A stretch of DNA of 64,000 nt from RHLJ01 sp963974345. GTDB lineage: Bacteria > Bacteroidota > Rhodothermia > Balneolales > Balneolaceae. The number at the start of each line of letters is the position of its first letter. The stretch's first letter is position 1. Shown here piece after piece: positions 63,743-64,000 of the stretch. The stretch lies in contig CAXBBW010000012.1 of assembly GCA_963974345.1 (NCBI GenBank), positions 1 through 64,000 of the forward strand. Direction: 5' to 3'. Under the pieces are notes generated by a model. The model was not told the DNA's origin, did no database searches, and saw only the letters and a list, made by a program, of their open reading frames with translations. The translations under genes and the position numbers were made by a program.

Positions 63743-63980
63743 ATGATTAAAATAGCCCTTCAAATTATTACGATCGTTTGTTTATCATTAATCTGGGAAA
63801 GTAACACTAAAGGTTTACAATATTCTAGGCCAACAAATAGCCATTCTTCTTGATGAAGTGAAATCTGCGGGTTCACATTCCATTAATTTTGATGCTGCTG
63901 AATTAACTTCAGGAACCTATATCTATAGTCTGAGTACTTCTTCGGGTGTCATTTCAAAGCAGATGATGCTAATCAAATAA
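63743..63980 (+). pseudogene. remnant of a T9SS-exported protein gene
   Basis: An ATG at 63743 opens a 36-codon frame whose start looks like a signal peptide (MIKIALQIITIVCLSLIW) and stops at 63851. A different frame, open from 63792 after a TAA, encodes the last 62 residues of a T9SS sorting domain (KVTLKVYNILGQQIA ... SGTYIYSL ... KQMMLIK) and stops at 63978-63980. The NYPNPFNP part and all of the passenger are missing. A large internal deletion with a frameshift fits best. Confidence 0.7.
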
Positions 63981-64000
63981 GGATGTTTTCAAAGCAATAA

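Overview
The window looks like chromosomal DNA of an AT-rich marine member of the Bacteroidota/FCB group, most likely Balneolota or a close relative. Three things point there. At least four secreted proteins, plus one gene remnant, end in a type IX secretion (T9SS) type-A sorting domain with the NYPNPFNP signature and a last-residue pattern K-x-M-x-L-[IL]-K. There are TonB-dependent receptor and PorV-like proteins of FCB type. Two good promoters match the Bacteroidetes TTG / TAnnTTTG consensus. The phylum call is inference; no rRNA is present.

Layout. (1) 1-11494: the end of tuf, tRNA-Trp, secE, nusG, rplK, rplA, rplJ, rplL, rpoB, rpoC, closed by a strong hairpin terminator. rpoB and rpoC both start with TTG. 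(2) 11513-35074: an accessory carbohydrate island. It holds a multidomain sialate-O-acetylesterase-like protein, a GH30 lipoprotein, two tandem paralogous membrane-anchored SGNH hydrolases with TPR-like tails, a GH3 beta-glucosidase co-transcribed with a LacI-family regulator, and divergently a carbohydrate-binding surface protein. This is followed by a run made of a TonB-dependent receptor, a very large secreted protein, a PorV-like barrel and a parvulin-type lipoprotein. No SusD is seen. GH30 plus GH3 suggests a beta-glucan (laminarin-like) diet, but that is inference. (3) 35182-43197: a YtxH-like protein and a tightly overlapping RND efflux operon with one adaptor and two different pumps. 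(4) 43372-50033: transaldolase, gamma-glutamyltransferase, a CrtI-type desaturase, RlpA and an orphan TPR-histidine kinase. (5) 50218-53143: a small T9SS protein and a large repeat protein with an S74 chaperone domain. (6) 53147-62055: tRNA-Thr, a frameshifted rhomboid protease, DUF1015-serC, DUF1844-NUDIX, two tandem TonB proteins, VanZ, Nnr and ProS. (7) 62138-63980: tRNA-Met with a clear promoter, a DUF285-repeat T9SS protein, and a degraded T9SS gene.

How it fits together. The island links extracellular breakdown and binding (esterase, GH30, GH3, CBM protein) to outer-membrane import (TonB receptor). The two TonB proteins at 57-58.6 kb could energise such a receptor. LacI probably acts at CpG-centred palindromes in the 352-bp divergent spacer it shares with the CBM protein. 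Nothing in the window resembles a CRISPR array, prophage or insertion sequence. The points most worth a second look are the SusD-less receptor/PorV/parvulin operon, the twin SGNH-TPR proteins, the asymmetric RND pair, the broken rhomboid gene, and the two-hairpin spacer in front of rpoB.
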